Position numbers and translations under genes: made by a program. Below the pieces are notes generated by a model. It made no database searches, was not told the DNA's origin, and was given only the letters and a program-made list of their open reading frames with translations. Shown here piece by piece: positions 17,901 through 26,441 of a stretch of 49,510 nucleotides of DNA. This DNA is from Bacteroidota bacterium (GTDB lineage Bacteria > Bacteroidota > Bacteroidia > Sphingobacteriales > Sphingobacteriaceae): contig JAFDZM010000055.1 of the NCBI GenBank assembly GCA_018266915.1, forward strand, positions 1-49,510, given 5' to 3'. Numbering within the stretch: the stretch's first letter is position 1; each line of letters begins with the position of its first letter.

Positions 17901-17903
17901 AGC

Positions 17904-18275
17904 CTAATCCCAATCCAGTGCACCCTTTTTGATAACGTATATAAAGCCCAGCAAAAGTGTGCCCATAAAGATGAACATTTCGATCATGCCATCTTTGCCC
18001 AGGTCCCTGAAATTAACGGCCCATGGATACATAAATATTACTTCCACATCGAACAGTACGAACAGTATAGCCACCAGGAAGTATTTGATCGACATTGGCG
18101 TGCGGGCGTTACCAATTACTTCGATACCCGACTCAAAAGGGGTCAGCTTATCGCTGGTAACACGCTTAGGGCCAATTTTATGTGTTACAAACATGGTGGT
18201 AACCACGAAACCTACAGCGACTACCATTTGGAAAATGATAGGCAGGTAATTTATGGGCAAACTTTGTACTTCCAT
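17904..18275 (-). CDS. nuoA: NADH-quinone oxidoreductase subunit A
   Basis: A 123-residue, three-helix membrane subunit, first gene of the nuo operon. The conserved loop block PFESGIEVIGNARTPMSIKYFLVAILFVLFDVE is present. The ATG at 18275 (MEVQSLP) is preferred to an upstream in-frame start at 18296, because a good promoter -7 box (18280-18287) would lie inside the longer form. With that promoter the mRNA would have almost no leader. Confidence 0.93.
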   Translation of the reverse strand: MEVQSLPINYLPIIFQMVVAVGFVVTTMFVTHKIGPKRVTSDKLTPFESGIEVIGNARTPMSIKYFLVAILFVLFDVEVIFMYPWAVNFRDLGKDGMIEMFIFMGTLLLGFIYVIKKGALDWD

Positions 18276-18279
18276 GGTG

Positions 18280-18313
18280 CAAATATAGTAATGCATAAAT
18301 AATTATAAACAAA
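18280..18313 (-). promoter_or_regulatory. Promoter of the nuo operon
   Basis: On the minus strand, TTTG (18310-18313), a 22-base spacer and TATATTTG (18280-18287) fit the Bacteroidota consensus TTTG-N19-21-TAnnTTTG with one extra spacer base. The -7 box ends 4 bases before the nuoA ATG. The -33 box touches the T-run of the preceding terminator. Confidence 0.6.
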
Positions 18314-18338
18314 AAAAGCCCCCCGGAATCCGGAAGGC
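18311..18338 (-). terminator. Terminator of the TPR gene
   Basis: On the minus strand GCCTTCCGG-ATT-CCGGGGGGC forms a 9-bp stem with two G-U pairs and is followed by seven T. It lies 18 bp after the TPR stop codon and directly before the nuo promoter. Confidence 0.85.
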
Positions 18339-18356
18339 CTATATTTTCTTTTGCAA

Positions 18357-20111
18357 CTACTTGCTCTTACCGCCGCCTTTGCGCTTGAAGTAGTCAAGCG
18401 CCTGCCTGTCGGTAGGGTTCAAATCACGAGCTTTTCCAAAATAATCCGCTGCTTTTGCCTCGTCTTTTTCTTTAAGTTCTGCATAGGTTCCCAAGTAATC
18501 GTAGGCTTCAACCAAATTTGTTTTAGTCCTGTCATCCTGAGTAGTTTTTGCCAATGCCACCTCAATGAATTTCTCATAATATGGTTTTGCAAAACCTTTG
18601 ATATTATTTCTATCAGCCTCACGCAGGTCGGCAATTCTGGCACGATACAAGTATCCATCAGCCGGCGCATTGGCCCCTGCCTTTTGAATTACATAACTGA
18701 ATGCAGAATCAGCCTTTACAAGTAATGCACTATCTGTTCTTGGGGCTTTTGGATCTTTAATACCTTTGGCGTCTTCTACTGTAAAACCGAAATAATAACT
18801 AAACCCGGCATAAAAATGATCACTTAATTTTGCATTTCGTGATTTAGCACCATATGCTTCATAAGCATCCCCCGCCTCTTTATATTTCTTCTTAGCAAAA
18901 TCTGCCTTAGCGATATCAAGGTATACATCCACAAAGCTACTATCCAACTGCAAAGCTTTTTGCAATGACTGCACGCCCAATGAATCCTGGCCGGCGCCAA
19001 TTTGAGCACGACCCATATACAAATAATCACGGGGGATGATACGCTTAGGATCAGCCTTAGTGAGCCATGTATTCCCAGCTGTTATAGCAGAAGGATAATC
19101 TTTGTTTTCTACTGCAGCATATAACTCGTATCTGTACGCCCTCAAATTAGCATTCGCATTTTTGGCAATATCGCCTGCTACCTGCTGCAGGGTTTTGAAA
19201 TCACCCGCATTGATCAGGAAGTCTGCATAACGCATTTGAGATTCAGGAGAGTAGTCTGTTAAGCTGATATATTTTTTGTACTGCTCAGCAGCTTCTTTCA
19301 CTTTTGCAGATGCCACGCTTGGGTTGCTTTGCGCCCAACGGAGATCCGTTTCAGCCCATTCGCGGTAAGCAGGGCCATAGTTAGGGTCGATAGCTAAAGC
19401 TGCCTGGAATTGCTTCTCGGCATCTTCAAAGTTATCGGCATATTTCCACAGCACACCTAAACCCACGTCAGCAGCAGCTGATTTCGGATCAAGGGTTAAA
19501 GCAGTTGACAAGTTGGTGTAAGCATCGTTACTTTTCAGCAATACACGGTCGGCCTCGCCCATTGTAATAAACAACTCAGGGTCGTTCGATTGAGGCGTTG
19601 CATTTTTATCTTTGCTTTTTGTAGCGCTAGCAACATTGCCTTTGTTCAATATATCAAGCGCTGCAGTTGCATCAGCAGGGGCAACTTTTCCATTTGCATC
19701 CGGCAACAAATAACCTTTGCCCATATATACATATGGTTTGCTGTCTTTACCCGCTAAAGTAGTAGCCTGGGCAAATTGAGCAGCTGCTCCGGCTTTATCT
19801 TTATCCAGTCGGGCGACTATTCCCAAGCCCACGTGGTTCAGCGCTGAATTTGCGTTTACATTTAATCCCTTTTGGAACACTGTTTTTGCTGAATCCGGGT
19901 AATCCTGCTTAATATATACCCAACCCAGGTAAAAGTAATTTTCATCCTTGGTTGATTGGGTTGTTACCAAATTTTTAAGCATTGATTTTGCTTTCTGGAA
20001 TTGCTCCGCATCAATAGCTTTTTTCGCATCGGCAAGGCTTTGTGCAAAAACCGATGTCCCCGCGAATACCAGGCCCAGTCCGGCTGCAGCTATTTTACTG
20101 ATAATCTTCAT
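18357..20111 (-). CDS. Secreted tetratricopeptide repeat protein
   Basis: A 584-residue protein with a signal peptide (residues 1-23, ending SVFAQS) and many TPR-like helical repeats through most of its length (for example ENYFYLGWVYIKQDYPDSAK and GPAYREWAETDLRWAQ). TPR arrays are protein-interaction scaffolds; this one would act in the periplasm. It lies 181 bp after the PstS-like gene of the Ton cluster, so it may be part of that transcript or have its own promoter. No catalytic motif is visible and its partner is unknown. Confidence 0.85.
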   Translation of the reverse strand: MKIISKIAAAGLGLVFAGTSVFAQSLADAKKAIDAEQFQKAKSMLKNLVTTQSTKDENYFYLGWVYIKQDYPDSAKTVFQKGLNVNANSALNHVGLGIVARLDKDKAGAAAQFAQATTLAGKDSKPYVYMGKGYLLPDANGKVAPADATAALDILNKGNVASATKSKDKNATPQSNDPELFITMGEADRVLLKSNDAYTNLSTALTLDPKSAAADVGLGVLWKYADNFEDAEKQFQAALAIDPNYGPAYREWAETDLRWAQSNPSVASAKVKEAAEQYKKYISLTDYSPESQMRYADFLINAGDFKTLQQVAGDIAKNANANLRAYRYELYAAVENKDYPSAITAGNTWLTKADPKRIIPRDYLYMGRAQIGAGQDSLGVQSLQKALQLDSSFVDVYLDIAKADFAKKKYKEAGDAYEAYGAKSRNAKLSDHFYAGFSYYFGFTVEDAKGIKDPKAPRTDSALLVKADSAFSYVIQKAGANAPADGYLYRARIADLREADRNNIKGFAKPYYEKFIEVALAKTTQDDRTKTNLVEAYDYLGTYAELKEKDEAKAADYFGKARDLNPTDRQALDYFKRKGGGKSK

Positions 20112-20292
20112 CTTGTTAATTAGTTTTTAATGGTAATGTGGTGTGTGTAAAGGCTATCGTAAATAACGATAACTCAATTAATGTATTATAATTTATTTAT
20201 TGTTTTTCAATGCATATATAAATTTGCATTTTCTGTTTTTGACCTGTTATATAAATTAAGGTTTATTAACAATTTATAACATTAATGCAATA

Positions 20293-21213
20293 TTAAAGTT
20301 TATTACTGTGAATCGTAATATTTCTTTCGGGAATATTAATCGGCAGCAAACCAGAACGCAATATTATTCGCTGACCTTTATCGCTTTCAATAAAATATTC
20401 AAAGCCATGGCCAAGCCCTGTCCTGCCTGTGCAATTCACAATATATAAATACCTTAACAATGGGTATTGTTTCAAATAAAGTGTTTCCTGCGATGGCCTG
20501 AAATATGCAGCAGGCGCCTTTTCGTTGCTTTCGTCCCTTACAGCCAAAACCCTAACCTTCTTAGCCGCGTCAGCATAATCAGCATCAGGATCATCTATCC
20601 AGCTAAAACCGGTAATTCCAATGGCTTCAGGGTGTTTGCTAACATATTCAATCACCTCTTTGTTTGATTTTAACGCATAAATATTTTTTTGCCTGAAATC
20701 TGCCTGTCCGGTAAATTCTTTCAGAAACCTTACCAAACTTGAGTTCGGGTTATCAAATACTATGCTGCGATCGGTTTTCGCCTGACCAACCAGCATTTTT
20801 TTAATTTCGCTTACGGTTATGCCGGTATCCGGCGACGCCACATTTACAATTATGGCAACTGCATCAACAGCAAATTTTTTTACCTGGGCAGACAGGTTAC
20901 GTGCTTTTATTGCCTCCCGCTCATCAGGGCTCAAGTCTCTTGCTAAAAACCCAAACCTGGCGCTATCAGCTATTAACATCTTTACGACGCCATTTTCCGA
21001 CCTGTAAGCCATTGTGGGTTTGGCCTTTGGATAATCATTTTTAAAAATATATAATTCCTGGTCCAGGATAGGGGCAAAAGATTCATCCGAAACAAAAAGC
21101 GCTTCACCTGAGTCCTGTGTATCAGTATCTTTACCAGGTTTGTTTTGTTTACAAGCTTGGAATGTAAACAATGCAGATAGCATTAAAGCCAATACTATAA
21201 TTCTATTCTTCAT
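20293..21213 (-). CDS. PstS-like substrate-binding lipoprotein
   Basis: A 306-residue protein with a lipoprotein signal peptide (lipidated Cys21 in TFQAC) and a PBP-like domain of the phosphate-binding PstS type. No pstCAB permease genes are nearby. Instead it overlaps by 11 bp the end of a small membrane protein gene that follows tonB. This suggests a function linked to the Ton energy system or to sensing, rather than classical ABC phosphate uptake; that is inference. Ligand specificity cannot be read from the sequence. Confidence 0.8.
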   Translation of the reverse strand: MKNRIIVLALMLSALFTFQACKQNKPGKDTDTQDSGEALFVSDESFAPILDQELYIFKNDYPKAKPTMAYRSENGVVKMLIADSARFGFLARDLSPDEREAIKARNLSAQVKKFAVDAVAIIVNVASPDTGITVSEIKKMLVGQAKTDRSIVFDNPNSSLVRFLKEFTGQADFRQKNIYALKSNKEVIEYVSKHPEAIGITGFSWIDDPDADYADAAKKVRVLAVRDESNEKAPAAYFRPSQETLYLKQYPLLRYLYIVNCTGRTGLGHGFEYFIESDKGQRIILRSGLLPINIPERNITIHSNKL

Positions 21214-21442
21214 CCACGGGATCTTTTTTAAACAAACGGGAAAATCTCAACACGCTATACAACAATAAAAGGCCCCCAAGTGCTATTCTTTCCGTTTTAG
21301 ACATATCAAGCTGGTCGATAAGCGGCTGATAAAACATGATCATCAGGCCAAAAGTAACACAGGCTATAAGGGTGACAACGCCCAAAATAAGCAAAAACCG
21401 CCTTGTGAGCGATTTTTGCTTTAAATTAAAATTATTTGGCAT
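21203..21442 (-). CDS. Small membrane protein between tonB and the PstS-like gene
   Basis: A 79-residue protein with two predicted helices (about 15-35 and 53-68) and basic and acidic tails (FNLKQKSLTRR..., KKDPVDEE). The start at 21442 (MPNNFNL) lies 5 bp after the tonB stop codon; an upstream in-frame start would run deep into tonB. Its 3' end overlaps the start of the PstS-like gene. Family and function are unknown. Confidence 0.7.
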   Translation of the reverse strand: MPNNFNLKQKSLTRRFLLILGVVTLIACVTFGLMIMFYQPLIDQLDMSKTERIALGGLLLLYSVLRFSRLFKKDPVDEE

Positions 21443-21447
21443 CAGAC

Positions 21448-22275
21448 CTATTGATCTTCTGTTTGCAGTGTAAAGCTGATCGGCATTGTGTATTGAACAC
21501 GAACCGGACGGCCGTTTTGGATACCAGGTGTCCATTTTGGAGAGTTTCTCAACACGCGTGTTGCTTCCTCGTCGCAACCGCTACCGATACCACGGACAAC
21601 CTTAATATCAGTAAGCGATCCGTCTTTTTCGACCACGAACGTTACGAATACCTTACCCTGAACATTATTTTCCTTAGCTACTGCCGGATAGTGAATGTTG
21701 TTTTGCAGGTATTTGTAAAACTTCTCGATACCGCCTACAAATCCAGGCTCCTTTTCAACCGCGGTAAAGATCTTATTAGGGTCTTCCTCAGTTACCTGTT
21801 TTACATCTGAATTACCTACAGGCTCATCGATTTTGATCTCCGCATTCGGGTCACCTTTTACTGTTTTCTGACCTGGGTCAGCTACTTCCAATTCCTTTAC
21901 TGTTGGTGGTTGTTCCTTCACCTCGTTATCCGGTTTTACTACCGGAGGAGGGAATTTCACCTGGTCAACCTTCGGTTTTGGTGGTTCCGGTGGCGGCGGA
22001 GGTGGTTTTGTTTTGTCAATTGGTGGTGGTGGTTGTAAAACCACGTTAGTAATCTTCACCTTTTCTTTAGCTTTTGGTATAAAGCCGCTGATAAAGTTGA
22101 GGATAGTCTGGAATGATAATATAAACACAAATACTGCAATGCCTATTATAAGGGCCTTACTTGTATTTTTAGGGTTCTGCTTTCTTAATTCATAAGCCCC
22201 ATATGTTTTATTTCTGTCGGTAAAAACGACATCAAGCCATTCCGGTTTAAGTATGTCTAACTTTGATCCTAACAT
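21448..22275 (-). CDS. tonB: TonB energy transducer
   Basis: A 275-residue TonB-family protein. It has a cytoplasmic N-terminus of 40 residues of a type common in Bacteroidota (WLDVVFTDRNKTYGAYELRK), one transmembrane helix (about 41-64), a proline-rich periplasmic spacer (about 85-130) and a C-terminal TonB domain (about 190-275, with YPAVAKENNVQGKVFVTFVV). It transmits proton-motive energy from ExbB/ExbD to outer-membrane receptors. It lies 44 bp after the second exbD. Confidence 0.93.
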   Translation of the reverse strand: MLGSKLDILKPEWLDVVFTDRNKTYGAYELRKQNPKNTSKALIIGIAVFVFILSFQTILNFISGFIPKAKEKVKITNVVLQPPPPIDKTKPPPPPPEPPKPKVDQVKFPPPVVKPDNEVKEQPPTVKELEVADPGQKTVKGDPNAEIKIDEPVGNSDVKQVTEEDPNKIFTAVEKEPGFVGGIEKFYKYLQNNIHYPAVAKENNVQGKVFVTFVVEKDGSLTDIKVVRGIGSGCDEEATRVLRNSPKWTPGIQNGRPVRVQYTMPISFTLQTEDQ

Positions 22276-22319
22276 CTTATTGGCTTTTAATTTTTAACGT
22301 TTTTTGTTACCTTTTATTT

Positions 22320-22862
22320 TTAATAATTGCCGTCTTTCTTCAGCAATTCAATTTCCGGAGGTGTAATTGCCACTACAGCGTAGCTTTTTATGCCGGTAAT
22401 GGTTATCTCATCCATCATGCTTACAAAATCCTTGTAGGTTGCTTTGTCACTTGGTTTAATAAGTACGATCATATAATTATCCTTATCACCAGCATGCGAT
22501 GCCTCAATTTCCTTACTTTTATCGATAAGAGATTTACGTATACCGTTTTTCGTAAAGTGATCAACTGTCGGCGGAGTCTTTCCTGCTGGTCCTACATACC
22601 ATTCTATCGAATGGTTATTACCAAGCAATACGGTCATAGTCCTTGATTCAGGAACCGGCAACTGCACGTCTTTTTTAGTTTTATCAGGCCAAAATGTATC
22701 CATTGCCTTGGGTTTGGCAAGGGTAGTGGCCATGATGAAGAATGTGATCAGTAAGAATGCAAGGTCAACCATTGCTGTAAGGTCGATGCGTGTAGACGCC
22801 TTCTTACTTCTTACCTTTCCGCCTTTTTTCCCTCCGCCCCCGGAGGTATCTAATTCTGCCAT
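22320..22862 (-). CDS. exbD: Biopolymer transport protein ExbD (second copy)
   Basis: A 180-residue ExbD/TolR-family protein: short basic cytoplasmic N-terminus, one transmembrane helix (about 30-48) with the conserved proton-pathway aspartate Asp33 (LTAMVDLAFLL), and a periplasmic domain. It starts 3 bp after the first exbD. Two different ExbD proteins in one Ton operon is a recurring Bacteroidota arrangement. Confidence 0.92.
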   Translation of the reverse strand: MAELDTSGGGGKKGGKVRSKKASTRIDLTAMVDLAFLLITFFIMATTLAKPKAMDTFWPDKTKKDVQLPVPESRTMTVLLGNNHSIEWYVGPAGKTPPTVDHFTKNGIRKSLIDKSKEIEASHAGDKDNYMIVLIKPSDKATYKDFVSMMDEITITGIKSYAVVAITPPEIELLKKDGNY

Positions 22863-22865
22863 TTC

Positions 22866-23477
22866 TTACTTACCTTGATTAAGTGCTGTTATTAAACTAA
22901 ACTTATTGACCGCTTGTTTTTGCAAAATGTCAATGATCTTTGAAACTTTAGGATACTCCTGGTGCGAATCGCCTTTTATTGCAAACCTAAGCTCCTTATT
23001 ATGCAGGTTCTTGGTAACAATACGCGCCTGGTATATCCAGTTAAACAACTCGCTGTTATTGGTAGTATCTACCTGAATGCCTGGTTGAACATATTTTTTC
23101 TTGTCGTCTGCACTCAAGTCCAGATATTGCTTCATCATATTCATTGGAACGCCGAAAGTTGGAGTAACCGTGAATCTCTGTGTCTCCTCAGGAGTAAAAG
23201 CAATGTTGTATTTCTTGCCCATTTCTTCAAGAAGCGACCTGCGAATATCAGTACCTTCTACTCCAAAAAATACTTTGTCATGGCCCACTGTAATAGTAGC
23301 CATATCTACATCGGGCAGATTTAGCTTAACACTTGCTCCGGGAACATCAACACGCAGCGGGTCTTCCTGTCTTAATTTTGCTGTTAATATGAAAAAGGTA
23401 AGCAAAAGGAAAGCCACATCGCACATGGCCGTCATGTCAATTGCTGTGCTTTTTCTTGGAATTTTTATCCTCGCCAT
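22866..23477 (-). CDS. exbD: Biopolymer transport protein ExbD (first copy)
   Basis: A 203-residue ExbD with the transmembrane helix at about 17-34 and the conserved Asp20 (MTAMCDVAFLLLTFF). Its periplasmic part is longer than in the neighbouring ExbD and contains a segment rich in Met, Asp and Lys (about 100-125), so the two are not recent duplicates. It may form a heteromer with the second ExbD. Confidence 0.92.
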   Translation of the reverse strand: MARIKIPRKSTAIDMTAMCDVAFLLLTFFILTAKLRQEDPLRVDVPGASVKLNLPDVDMATITVGHDKVFFGVEGTDIRRSLLEEMGKKYNIAFTPEETQRFTVTPTFGVPMNMMKQYLDLSADDKKKYVQPGIQVDTTNNSELFNWIYQARIVTKNLHNKELRFAIKGDSHQEYPKVSKIIDILQKQAVNKFSLITALNQGK

Positions 23478-23522
23478 AATAAATAATTTTTAAATATAAT
23501 AGTGTGTGAAGGTTATTAAACA

Positions 23523-23546
23523 CCCGTCCGGGCATAGCCGGACGGG
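23523..23546 (-). other. Strong GC hairpin between exbB and exbD
   Basis: CCCGTCCGG / CCGGACGGG form a perfect 9-bp stem with a 6-base loop. On the coding (minus) strand the T-run is before, not after, the stem. It therefore does not look like a full terminator for the operon and could be a processing or 3'-end protection element. Confidence 0.6.
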
Positions 23547-23571
23547 AAAAAACTAGCACTAAAATATTTTA

Positions 23572-24411
23572 TTATCTTTTAGCAGCGTGTGAAGCAGCGA
23601 ATGTTTGCACGATGCTGAAACCTGTTTCGTCAATAGCGTAAGTCAGCTTATCAATTTTTGAAGTAAAGTAGTTATACAGGATGATTGATGAAGCAGAAGT
23701 AGAGATACCTAATGCAGTGTTGATCAAAGCTTCAGAGATGTTAGCTGAAAGTTGTGAAGTATCAGGCGCACCTGAAGCAGAAAGCGTTTGGAACGCACCG
23801 ATCATACCCACAACCGTTCCTAACAGACCGCTCAATGTACCGATAGATACCAGGGTAGCGATGATGGTAAGGTTTTGCTCAAGCATCGGCATCTCTAAAG
23901 AAGTTGCTTCTTCAATGTCTTTCTGGATAGCTAAGGTTTTCTGGTCGATAGTCAGGCTATCATCAGCTTCCATTTCGCGATATTTCTTTAAACCAGATTT
24001 GATTACGTTGGCAACTGAACCTTTTTGTTTGTCGCACTCAGCATTAGCGCCATCGATATTTCCTGCGTTAAGCAAAGAAACGATCTTTCTTACGAAAGAA
24101 TCCATGCTGCCTGAACCTGCAGCTTTGCCAATCACGATAGCGCGCTCTATAGAGAATACGATTACCATCAATACGAATGACATAATTACGGGTACAATTG
24201 GCCCCCCCCTGTGAACGATACCGAAAATATCCGAAGGGTGTCCGGTTTCTACGTTACCTCCTTCATAGTGACTTGGATTACCCAAAATGAACAGGTAGAT
24301 CAAAATACCGACTATAAGACAGATAGGTATAGCCAATACTGCGAACATGCCCGTTGCACTTGAGCTCTCTTTTTTTACCGGAGTTGTTGGTTTTGTTGGT
24401 GCGGTTGCCAT
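23572..24411 (-). CDS. exbB: MotA/TolQ/ExbB proton channel protein
   Basis: A 279-residue ExbB-family protein with an extra N-terminal helix (about 25-47), a second helix (about 75-93), and the MotA_ExbB core with two helices and the block LLGTVVGMIGAFQTL (about 203-217). It forms the proton channel that drives TonB. First gene of the exbB-exbD-exbD-tonB run, with 94 bp and a hairpin before the first exbD. Confidence 0.94.
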   Translation of the reverse strand: MATAPTKPTTPVKKESSSATGMFAVLAIPICLIVGILIYLFILGNPSHYEGGNVETGHPSDIFGIVHRGGPIVPVIMSFVLMVIVFSIERAIVIGKAAGSGSMDSFVRKIVSLLNAGNIDGANAECDKQKGSVANVIKSGLKKYREMEADDSLTIDQKTLAIQKDIEEATSLEMPMLEQNLTIIATLVSIGTLSGLLGTVVGMIGAFQTLSASGAPDTSQLSANISEALINTALGISTSASSIILYNYFTSKIDKLTYAIDETGFSIVQTFAASHAAKR

Positions 24412-24482
24412 TACTTTAGTTTTTAGTTTTAGTTTTTGTTTATAATAAAGTTAATTAATGTGCATGTATTAAAAGCGGATAA

Positions 24483-24490
24483 CAAAATTA
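24483..24490 (-). promoter_or_regulatory. Promoter -7 element upstream of exbB
   Basis: TAATTTTG on the minus strand matches TAnnTTTG about 70 bp before the exbB ATG. A TTTT rather than TTTG is found at -33 spacing. It would give a leader of about 65 bases. Confidence 0.5.
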
Positions 24491-24594
24491 GAATTTTACT
24501 GAAATAAAAAAACTTTTTCTGATAATCTTTATAATTATTTAATACTATTGGTGTTATTCGCATGCAAACTGTGAATTACATAACGCCACCAAAT

Positions 24595-24620
24595 AAAAAA
24601 ATTGTCTTGTTACAGACAAT
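24595..24620 (-). terminator. Terminator of pckA
   Basis: ATTGTCT / AGACAAT form a 7-bp stem around a 6-base loop, with T-runs on the 3' side of both strands. It lies about 60 bp past the pckA stop codon and would separate pckA from the Ton operon. Confidence 0.75.
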
Positions 24621-24682
24621 CTTTTTGCAATGAAAACTATTTTTTTTGTTAATAGCAAGCGATCACCTATAAAAATATGTAA

Positions 24683-26287
24683 CTATACTGCTATAGTTAC
24701 CCTGGGCCCGGCATTTATTATGTCTGAATTACTGTGATTTACATATTGTTCGAAATTTTTTATAAATGCCATAGCCAGATTATTTGCTTTTTCGTCGTAA
24801 CAATCTTTATCAGCCCAGGTATTGCGCGGATTTAAGATATTTTCAGGAACATTAACACAACTCACTGGCATATTTAAATTAAATACCGGGTGTTTTCTGT
24901 AATGCACATGGTCCAGTTGTCCGTTTATAGCGGCTGTTATCATAGCACGGGTGTACTGCAACTTCATTCTTTTTCCAACTCCATAAGGGCCGCCTGTCCA
25001 GCCGGTATTTACCAGCCATACATTTACCTGGTGTTTCTTTAATTTTTTCCCTAAAAGCCTTGCGTACTCAACAGGATTCAACGGCAAAAAAGCCTGGCCA
25101 AAACATGCAGAGAAGGTCGTTTTCGGTTCATTTATACCGGCTTCTGTTCCTGCCACTTTAGCTGTGTAGCCCGAAATAAAATAATACATGGCCTGCTCAT
25201 CGCTCAGTTTTGATATTGGGGGCAGCACGCCAAAAGCATCAGCCGTTAAGAAGAAAATATTTTGAGGTGATGCGCCCAATGACGGAATAACCGCATTATT
25301 TACATAATACATCGGGTAAGCTACGCGTGTATTCTCTGTTTTATCAATATTGGAAAAATTTACCTCGCGCGTACCGTCATTAAAATTGATATTCTCCAGC
25401 AACGCGCCAAACTTAATGGCGCTAAATATCTGGGGCTCCTTTTCAGGGGTCAGGTCGGCGCATTTGGCATAACAGCCGCCTTCGAAGTTAAATATGGTGT
25501 AATCGCTCCAGCCATGCTCATCATCGCCTATCAGGCTGCGTTCCGGATCAGCCGAAAGCGTAGTTTTCCCAGTGCCTGACAAGCCAAAGAATATAGCCGT
25601 ATCGCCTTTTGCCCCTGTATTGGCTGAGCAATGCATGGAAAGCACCTTCTTTTCGTGCGGCAAAACGAAGTTTAATACAGAAAATATGCCCTTTTTGATC
25701 TCGCCAGTGTAACCTGTACCGCCTATCAGAACGATTTTTTTACTAAAATTCAAGATAGAAAAATTATGCTGGCGTGTGCCATCTACTGCCGGGTCAGCCT
25801 TAAAGCCCGGTGCGGCAATTACAGTCCATTCAGGTGTTGATGTAGGGTTTGCCACCTCGGGGCGGCGGAATAAGTGGTGAACAAAGAGGTTCTGATAGGC
25901 GGTCTCTGTGATTACTCTTATATCTATATGGTATTTCTCATTAGCGCAAGCCGATGAATCGCGTACAAATATTTCACGTTCGCTCAGGTAATTGGTTACT
26001 TTATTATATAAGGCATCAAATTTATCAGCATCAAACTTGATATTCACCTCACCCCACCAAACAGTATCACGGGTTACATCATCTTCAACAATAAATCTGT
26101 CTTTGGGGGACCGGCCGGTAAACTCACCGGTATCTATGGCTAATGCGCCTGTATCCGACAGCACACCCTCATGTCTCAACAGTGCGGCTTCAACAAGCTC
26201 CGCCGGCGTTAACTGATAAAAAACGGTATTCGCCCGACCCAGATTCAAGTAACCCAGGCCAGGTAGGTTTTTAGAAGCATTTCTCAT
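24683..26287 (-). CDS. pckA: Phosphoenolpyruvate carboxykinase (ATP)
   Basis: A 534-residue ATP-type PEP carboxykinase, which converts oxaloacetate and ATP to PEP, CO2 and ADP at the start of gluconeogenesis. The P-loop GLSGTGKTTLS and the metal-binding LIGDDEHGW lie near residues 235-260; the family block YHIDIRVITE is also intact. The ATG at 26287 (MRNASKNLP) is chosen over a TTG at 26314, because the TTG belongs to a promoter -7 box TAATTTTG. The gene stands alone with its own promoter and terminator. Confidence 0.95.
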   Translation of the reverse strand: MRNASKNLPGLGYLNLGRANTVFYQLTPAELVEAALLRHEGVLSDTGALAIDTGEFTGRSPKDRFIVEDDVTRDTVWWGEVNIKFDADKFDALYNKVTNYLSEREIFVRDSSACANEKYHIDIRVITETAYQNLFVHHLFRRPEVANPTSTPEWTVIAAPGFKADPAVDGTRQHNFSILNFSKKIVLIGGTGYTGEIKKGIFSVLNFVLPHEKKVLSMHCSANTGAKGDTAIFFGLSGTGKTTLSADPERSLIGDDEHGWSDYTIFNFEGGCYAKCADLTPEKEPQIFSAIKFGALLENINFNDGTREVNFSNIDKTENTRVAYPMYYVNNAVIPSLGASPQNIFFLTADAFGVLPPISKLSDEQAMYYFISGYTAKVAGTEAGINEPKTTFSACFGQAFLPLNPVEYARLLGKKLKKHQVNVWLVNTGWTGGPYGVGKRMKLQYTRAMITAAINGQLDHVHYRKHPVFNLNMPVSCVNVPENILNPRNTWADKDCYDEKANNLAMAFIKNFEQYVNHSNSDIINAGPRVTIAV

Positions 26288-26311
26288 TAAATCGGTATAA
26301 ATTGGTTTGTG

Positions 26312-26344
26312 CAAAATTACCGCTTTTAAAAAGAAAATACCAAA
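26312..26344 (-). promoter_or_regulatory. Promoter of pckA
   Basis: On the minus strand TTTG (26341-26344), a 21-base spacer and TAATTTTG (26312-26319) match the Bacteroidota promoter consensus exactly. The ATG lies 24 bases downstream of the box. Confidence 0.75.
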
Positions 26345-26441
26345 GAAAATTAAATAATTATTTACATTATGTAAATTTTACACTTACATAATAAGTTTAT
26401 TTTCAGATATTTATAATATAGTGTCTAAAAAAATCAATACA

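Noticed and set aside
21443..21577. 124-residue version of the small protein after tonB
   Set aside because: Its first 45 residues are a shadow of the tonB C-terminal domain in another frame; the ATG at 21442 fits the operon spacing.
26288..26314. TTG start for pckA
   Set aside because: The TTG is part of an exact promoter -7 box.
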